This document shows, piece after piece, positions 1 through 3,467 of a DNA stretch of 8,025 nucleotides. A program made the translations under genes and the position numbers. The stretch is taken from the NCBI GenBank assembly GCA_900540095.1, contig UQEO01000090.1, positions 1-8,025 on the forward strand, read 5' to 3'. Numbering within the stretch: the first letter of the stretch is position 1; each line of letters starts with the position of its first letter. Under the pieces are notes generated by a model, which did no database searches, was not told the DNA's origin, and worked only from the letters and a program-made list of their open reading frames with translations. The stretch is from an uncultured Collinsella sp. GTDB lineage: Bacteria > Actinomycetota > Coriobacteriia > Coriobacteriales > Coriobacteriaceae.

Positions 1-21
1 GAACTGACCGACATGGAACGG

Positions 22-63
22 GGGGCCCCTGCCGATTCCTCGGCGGGTCCCGCTTTTCTTTTT
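22..63 (+). terminator. Rho-independent terminator of an upstream gene
   Basis: GGGGCCC (22-28) and GCC (31-33) pair with GGC (42-44) and GGGTCCC (45-51), leaving a 2-nt bulge (29-30) and an 8-nt loop. A T-rich tail follows at 54-63 (TTTTCTTTTT). The T tract lies on the + strand 3' side, so it ends a gene whose body lies left of the window. It separates that gene from glmM, which must then have its own promoter in the roughly 50 bases that follow, or be expressed by read-through. Confidence 0.75.
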
Positions 64-112
64 CGACTAGGGCGGGCGGTTGCATATCGCCTGCTAGGGA
101 AGGAGCGATCCT

Positions 113-1450
113 ATGCCCCAGAACATCTTCGGTACCGACGGCGTCCGTGGTGTCGCCAACGCCGATCTTTCGTGCGACCTCGCGTTTCGCCTGGGCCGCG
201 CGGCGACCAAGTTTCTTGGTCCGGACATCTGCATCGGCCGTGACACGCGCCTTTCGGGCACCATGCTCGAGAGCGCTCTGACCGCCGGCATTATGGCCGA
301 GGGCGGCCGCCCGCATTGCTGCGGCGTTATCCCCACGCCTGCCGTGGCACTGCTCACCGTTCAGAACGAGCTCGACGGCGGCATCGTCATCTCTGCTTCG
401 CATAATCCGCCGGAGTTCAACGGCATCAAGTTCTTTAGCCGCAAGGGTATGAAGCTTCCTGATGCTGTCGAGGAAGAGATCAGCGCCTGGGTCATGTCCG
501 AGGAAGCCATGGCTGCCGACACGCTGCCGACTGGCGCCGGCGTGGGCCACATCATCAAGATGAAGGACGCCCGCAAGGCATACGTCGACCACGCCATCGA
601 TACGCTTGATGGCCTGAGGCTCGACGGCCTGGTCGTTGCCGTCGACTGCGGTCACGGTGCTTCCTGCCAGACTACGCCCGCCGCGCTGCAGCGCCTGGGT
701 GCCACGGTGCACGCTATCAACACCGATTACTGCGGCACTGACATTAACGTTGAGTGCGGCTCTACGCACCTCGAGCCCCTGCGTGAGCTCGTGCTGCGCA
801 CCCATGCTGACATCGGTCTGGCCCACGACGGCGACGCCGACCGCGTACTGTTCGTGGACAGCGAGGGCAATGAGATCGACGGTGACTACATCCTGGCTAT
901 CTGCGGTTCTGACCTCGCCGCTCGCGGCAAGCTCGCTAACTCCGAGATCGTTTCGACCGTCATGTGCAACCTGGGCTTCTCCATCGCTATGAAGGAGCAG
1001 GGCTTCGAGATGGTCCAGACCGCCGTGGGCGACCGCTACGTTCTGGAGCGCATGCTCGCGGACGGCGCCGTCATCGGCGGCGAACAGTCCGGCCACATCA
1101 TCTTCCTGGAGCACAACACCACCGGCGACGGCCTGGTGACGGCTCTGCAGCTGCTGGCCGTGCTCAAGCGCACCGGTCGTACCCTCACCGATCTTTCCGG
1201 CATCATGAAGAAGTACCCGCAGGTGCTCGTCAACGTGCATTCCGACAACAAGGCCGGCCTGGACGATTGCCAGCCCATCTGGGATGCCGTCGCTGCTGCC
1301 GAGAAGGAGCTTGACGGCCGCGGCCGCATTCTGGTGCGCCCGAGCGGTACCGAGCCGCTGGTCCGTGTGATGGCCGAGGCTGAGACGCACGAGCTGACCC
1401 AGCGCGTTGTTGACGACATCGTCGAGGTTGTCAAGCGCGAACTTCCCTAA
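113..1450 (+). CDS. glmM: Phosphoglucosamine mutase GlmM
   Basis: Interconverts glucosamine-6-phosphate and glucosamine-1-phosphate in the cytoplasm, the step that commits GlcN-6-P to UDP-GlcNAc and hence peptidoglycan. The 445-residue length is normal for bacterial GlmM. All four active-site signatures of the alpha-D-phosphohexomutase family are visible: the phosphoserine loop SASHNP (catalytic Ser96), the metal-binding DGDADR (239-244), the sugar-binding loop GEQSGH (323-328), and the phosphate-binding loop RPSGTEPLVR (409-418). The N-terminal FGTDGVRG (6-13) is also typical. The ATG at 113 is preceded by a good Shine-Dalgarno (GGGAAGGAG, 97-105) with 7-nt spacing. It lies upstream of a PTS EIIA and nagB, both acting at or near the same GlcN-6-P node. 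No clear promoter is seen; a TTGCATAT at 80-87 is only weakly suggestive. GlmM rather than PgcA/ManB is favoured by the motifs. Confidence 0.97.
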   Translation: MPQNIFGTDGVRGVANADLSCDLAFRLGRAATKFLGPDICIGRDTRLSGTMLESALTAGIMAEGGRPHCCGVIPTPAVALLTVQNELDGGIVISASHNPPEFNGIKFFSRKGMKLPDAVEEEISAWVMSEEAMAADTLPTGAGVGHIIKMKDARKAYVDHAIDTLDGLRLDGLVVAVDCGHGASCQTTPAALQRLGATVHAINTDYCGTDINVECGSTHLEPLRELVLRTHADIGLAHDGDADRVLFVDSEGNEIDGDYILAICGSDLAARGKLANSEIVSTVMCNLGFSIAMKEQGFEMVQTAVGDRYVLERMLADGAVIGGEQSGHIIFLEHNTTGDGLVTALQLLAVLKRTGRTLTDLSGIMKKYPQVLVNVHSDNKAGLDDCQPIWDAVAAAEKELDGRGRILVRPSGTEPLVRVMAEAETHELTQRVVDDIVEVVKRELP

Positions 1451-1492
1451 TGGTCAAAAACCGTTGCCAAGTGGTAAACTGTTAAGGTTATT
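1451..1492 (+). promoter_or_regulatory. Candidate promoter for the EIIA gene
   Basis: Two overlapping solutions are visible in the 71-base gap after glmM. One is an extended -10 TGGTAAACT (1472-1480) with a weak -35-like TGGTCA at 1451-1456. The other is TTGCCA (1464-1469) with GTTATT 17 nt downstream (1487-1492). The gap is locally AT-rich and holds no terminator, so read-through from glmM is also possible. Which solution is used cannot be decided from sequence alone. Confidence 0.35.
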
Positions 1493-1521
1493 TTGATTGA
1501 TTGGTATGTCCGAGGGGGAGC

Positions 1522-2019
1522 ATGTTCACTAAAGTCCTAAGGTCTTTTGGTATGCGTGGTCGAGTCCTTACGCTGGATGCTCCCATCTCGGGCGACGTCA
1601 TTCCGCTTTCCGAGGTAAACGATCAGACGTTTGCCACCGGCCTTTTGGGCCAGGGCGTGGCGATTCAGCCCACCGGAACGCGTGTGATTGCACCGGCTGA
1701 CGCCAAGGTCGAGGCCATTTTTCCCACGGGACACGCCGTTGCGCTTAACACGGTCGATGGCTTGGACGTGCTCATCCACGTTGGTTTGGACACTGTTCAG
1801 CTCGAGGGCAAGCACTTTACCGTACATGCGCAAGTGGGTGACATCGTCCATAAGGGCGATGTACTCATTGAGTTCGATCGCGAGGCAATTGCTGCCGAGG
1901 GCTACGATGTGACGGTTCCCATCTTGGTGTGCAACTCCGTTGAGTTCTCGAGCATCAAGGGCTCCGTTGGCGTGCATGTCGAAGAGATGGACCAACTCAT
2001 CGTTGCTCGCGAGCGCTAG
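1522..2019 (+). CDS. PTS glucose-family EIIA component (single-domain)
   Basis: Cytoplasmic phosphocarrier of the phosphotransferase system. It takes phosphate from HPr and passes it to an EIIB domain of a glucose- or N-acetylglucosamine-type permease. The 165 residues match a stand-alone EIIA-Glc (E. coli Crr is 169). Family landmarks are in order: the PISGDVIPLSEV strand (21-32), GQGVAIQPTG (43-52), APADAKV (57-63), the first active-site His in GHAVAL (His71), and the phosphorylated His in LIHVGLDTV (His86). The ATG at 1522 is chosen because GAGG (1512-1515, in a longer G run) lies 6 nt upstream. An in-frame TTG at 1501 would add 7 residues, and an ATG at 1552 is another option. No EIIB/EIIC gene is in view, so its partner permease must be elsewhere. 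A crr-like regulatory role is possible but not shown. The neighbours glmM and nagB suggest a link to amino-sugar use. Confidence 0.93.
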   Translation: MFTKVLRSFGMRGRVLTLDAPISGDVIPLSEVNDQTFATGLLGQGVAIQPTGTRVIAPADAKVEAIFPTGHAVALNTVDGLDVLIHVGLDTVQLEGKHFTVHAQVGDIVHKGDVLIEFDREAIAAEGYDVTVPILVCNSVEFSSIKGSVGVHVEEMDQLIVARER

Positions 2020-2041
2020 CAAGTGCACGTGGCCATTAGCC

Positions 2042-2047
2042 TACAAT
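2042..2047 (+). promoter_or_regulatory. Possible -10 element for the nagB leader RNA
   Basis: TACAAT matches the -10 consensus at 5 of 6 positions and would start transcription near 2053, just before the first leader hairpin. No good -35 is seen 16-18 nt upstream, so either an activator helps or the transcript comes from the EIIA promoter. Confidence 0.35.
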
Positions 2048-2052
2048 TCAAA

Positions 2053-2290
2053 CACGTTTACGGAGGGCGCCCTTGAAAGAGGACGCCCTCCGTGGCAAGA
2101 TGGGAAACGTCCGAGGCTAAACAGCTTCGGGTCACCGTGGACGGGCAGGGGCCTCGACGCGGCTAGACACGAGACACATACATTACGCGACCTCGCCCTG
2201 GTGGCCGCACACGTTGGTTGCGGCCGACGCGGGCCGCGGGCAAGTGCTTGTAAGGGAGCCTTGCCTCTCTTGTACGAGAAAGGACGCGTA
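2053..2290 (+). ncRNA. Structured leader RNA upstream of nagB (candidate cis-regulatory RNA)
   Basis: This stretch carries no convincing gene but is packed with complementarity. Hairpin 1 (2061-2069/2084-2092) has 9 perfect pairs and continues through an inner stem (2071-2074/2079-2082) to a GAAA tetraloop. Hairpin 2 is CCGAGGCT-AAAC-AGCTTCGG (2111-2130). Hairpin 4 pairs GGCCGCA (2203-2209) with TGCGGCC (2219-2225). Hairpin 5 (2239-2265) pairs GGCAAG with CTTGCC and GCTT with GAGC around a single bulged base. CATTACGCG (2181-2189) is the exact reverse complement of CGCGTAATG (2285-2293), which contains the nagB start codon. This helix would enclose hairpins 4 and 5 as a junction. No T-rich tail follows any hairpin, so control of translation is likelier than attenuation. 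The nagB Shine-Dalgarno (GAAAGGA, 2278-2284) lies immediately 5' of the sequestered segment. I do not recognise a known riboswitch class. The ligand, if any, is unknown; GlcN-6-P would be a logical guess only. Confidence 0.6.
2181..2189 (+). promoter_or_regulatory. Anti-start sequence in the nagB leader
   Basis: CATTACGCG can form nine consecutive Watson-Crick pairs with 2285-2293, masking the nagB initiation codon and the bases just before it. The intervening 95 bases fold into two independent hairpins, so the helix is sterically reasonable. If real, it would keep nagB translation off until the segment is released. Confidence 0.5.
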
Positions 2291-3019
2291 ATGAAGATCA
2301 TTAAAGCTAAAGACTACGAGGATATGAGCCGCAAGGCCGCCAATATCATCTCGGCCCAGGTTATCCTCAAGCCCGACTGTGTACTGGGCCTTGCCACCGG
2401 CTCCACCCCGATCGGTGCCTACAAGCAGCTCGCTGCTTGGTACGAGAAGGGCGACGTCGACTTTGCCGAGGTCAGCACCTATAACCTGGACGAGTATCGC
2501 GGCCTTTCGCACGACGATCCCCAGAGCTATCACTACTTCATGCGTGAGAACTTCTTCGATCACATCAACATCGACCTGAACAACACGCATGTGCCCGACG
2601 GTTCCAACCCCGACGCCGCCGCTGCCTGCTCTGAGTACGACAAGATCGTCGCCGACGCCGGTTACCCGGATCTGCAGCTGCTCGGCATCGGCAACAACGG
2701 CCACATCGGCTTCAACGAGCCCGATGACCACTTCTCCAAGGGTACGCACTGCGTCGACCTCACCGAGAGCACTATTCAGGCCAACAGCCGCCTGTTCGAC
2801 AGCATCGACGATGTTCCTCGTCAGGCCTACACCATGGGTACCCAGACCATCATGTATGCCCGCATGATCCTGGTCGTCGCCAACGGCGAGGCCAAGGCTC
2901 AGGCCGTGCATGACATGTGCTATGGTCCGGTTACGCCCGAGTGCCCGGCTTCGATCCTGCAGCTGCACACCAACTGCGTTGTCGTTGCCGACGAGGCCGC
3001 CCTTTCGCTCTGCGAGTAG
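2291..3019 (+). CDS. nagB: Glucosamine-6-phosphate deaminase NagB
   Basis: Converts glucosamine-6-phosphate to fructose-6-phosphate and ammonia, the step that feeds amino sugars into glycolysis and opposes GlmM. The 242 residues match the short Gram-positive form (B. subtilis NagB type) rather than the 266-residue allosteric E. coli enzyme. Visible motifs are GLATGSTP (33-40, phosphate binding), NLDEYRGL (65-72, with proton-transfer Asp67), and GIGNNGHIGFNEP (132-144, with His138 and Glu143). Position 136 is Asn where E. coli NagB has Asp141, as in other Gram-positive enzymes. The start at 2291 fits the family N-terminus and a Shine-Dalgarno GAAAGGA (2278-2284) at 6-nt spacing. The reading frame stays open upstream to 1940, but that part is not protein-like for this family. 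The gene follows a structured leader RNA and is closed by a strong terminator. Confidence 0.96.
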   Translation: MKIIKAKDYEDMSRKAANIISAQVILKPDCVLGLATGSTPIGAYKQLAAWYEKGDVDFAEVSTYNLDEYRGLSHDDPQSYHYFMRENFFDHINIDLNNTHVPDGSNPDAAAACSEYDKIVADAGYPDLQLLGIGNNGHIGFNEPDDHFSKGTHCVDLTESTIQANSRLFDSIDDVPRQAYTMGTQTIMYARMILVVANGEAKAQAVHDMCYGPVTPECPASILQLHTNCVVVADEAALSLCE

Positions 3020-3051
3020 CGCGAATCCTGCAGCTCGACATAGCCTTGCCT

Positions 3052-3079
3052 AAGGCCTCCGCTTTGCGGGGGCCTTTTT
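3052..3079 (+). terminator. Strong Rho-independent terminator after nagB
   Basis: An 11-bp stem (3052-3062 with 3066-3076, one T-G wobble) with a TTT loop merges into a T5 tract (3075-3079). It begins about 33 bases after the nagB stop and closes the glmM-EIIA-nagB group. Confidence 0.95.
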
Positions 3080-3103
3080 GCTATCCCTTTTTGCCCATTT
3101 GAC

Positions 3104-3118
3104 CAAAAACTTGCCGCT
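3104..3118 (+). repeat. 15-nt direct repeat, copy 1
   Basis: CAAAAACTTGCCGCT is repeated exactly at 3350-3364, with no similarity beyond the repeat. A shorter TGCCGCT core also occurs at 3261-3267. A related CAAAAAC-CG-TTGCC lies after glmM (1455-1468). It could be a binding site or part of a lineage-specific promoter motif. Confidence 0.6.
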
Positions 3119-3274
3119 AGCTTGACGAATGCCGGATGCCCAACAGCTTGATTCATTCCTTATCAGATTCTATGCAAAAATGCCACTAAAAGGTCGTAGA
3201 CGGTAGCGGGTGCTAGGCGAGTTGAATGACATGGCTGAACCTTGTTCATCTGCGTTACACTGCCGCTTGGATGG

Positions 3275-3290
3275 GACAAGCTGACAAGCT
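3275..3290 (+). repeat. Tandem octamer GACAAGCT x2
   Basis: Two perfect adjacent copies of GACAAGCT (3275-3282 and 3283-3290). Short direct repeats are the usual form of SARP-family operators, but the 8-bp period here does not match the 11- or 22-bp spacing known for them, so function is uncertain. Confidence 0.5.
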
Positions 3291-3349
3291 CATTTACCTG
3301 CTTAAAGACCGATTAGTCGGGGGATTAATAACAATCGGCCCTCGCTGTA

Positions 3350-3364
3350 CAAAAACTTGCCGCT
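3350..3364 (+). repeat. 15-nt direct repeat, copy 2
   Basis: Identical to 3104-3118. It lies about 100 bases before the start of the large regulator. Confidence 0.6.
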
Positions 3365-3418
3365 TTCGTACCAAAAGACAACCTAAAACACAAGGTCGCT
3401 CTATTCATAGCGCGGCTT

Positions 3419-3447
3419 GTATGGTCTTGCGGCTACAGTGTCCATAC
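3419..3447 (+). promoter_or_regulatory. Inverted repeat just before the regulator gene
   Basis: GTATGG (3419-3424) and CCATAC (3442-3447) are perfect inverted copies with a 17-nt spacer, extendable by T-G wobbles. The element ends 9 bases before the Shine-Dalgarno TGAGGAG (3456-3462) of the gene at 3468. It could be an operator or a weak mRNA hairpin. Confidence 0.35.
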
Positions 3448-3467
3448 GGTCGAGTTGAGGAGCGGGC

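Larger units (their letters stand above)
3080..3467. other. 388-base intergenic region ahead of the large regulator
   Basis: AT-richer than the flanking genes and without a convincing coding frame on either strand. It holds a 15-nt direct repeat (3104-3118 and 3350-3364), a tandem octamer (3275-3290), and a short inverted repeat TGAAC-CTT-GTTCA (3236-3248). CCGATT/AATCGG (3309-3314/3333-3338) competes with a smaller CCGA/TCGG hairpin. A further inverted repeat lies just before the regulator's ribosome binding site (3419-3447). A weak promoter-like pair TTGATT (3148-3153) and TATGCA (3171-3176) has 17-nt spacing, but no promoter is convincing. The region probably holds the control sites for the downstream regulator. 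Confidence 0.5.

Noticed and set aside
2073..2120. Small leader peptide starting at TTG 2073 (15 codons, GGAGGG at 2062-2067)
   Set aside because: The Shine-Dalgarno-like sequence is buried in a 9-bp hairpin, the start is TTG, and the codons show no repeat of a regulatory amino acid.
1940..2290. Open frame running upstream of nagB from inside the EIIA gene
   Set aside because: It is in frame with nagB, but its translation through the leader has no resemblance to NagB N-termini. The 2291 ATG has a good Shine-Dalgarno and matches the family start.
2053..2290. glmS ribozyme, cobalamin, ZTP, c-di-GMP, ydaO, glycine or T-box element upstream of nagB
   Set aside because: The conserved core sequences of these classes, as far as I can recall them, are not present. 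Only loose resemblances (for example GGGAAAC) were found.
2183..2968. 261-residue antisense frame over nagB
   Set aside because: A Val/Gly-rich shadow of nagB, with no known motif.
3104..3364. Direct repeats as attachment sites or ends of a small mobile element
   Set aside because: The 246-base interval holds no gene, inverted ends or integrase nearby, and 15 nt is short. A regulatory motif is likelier.
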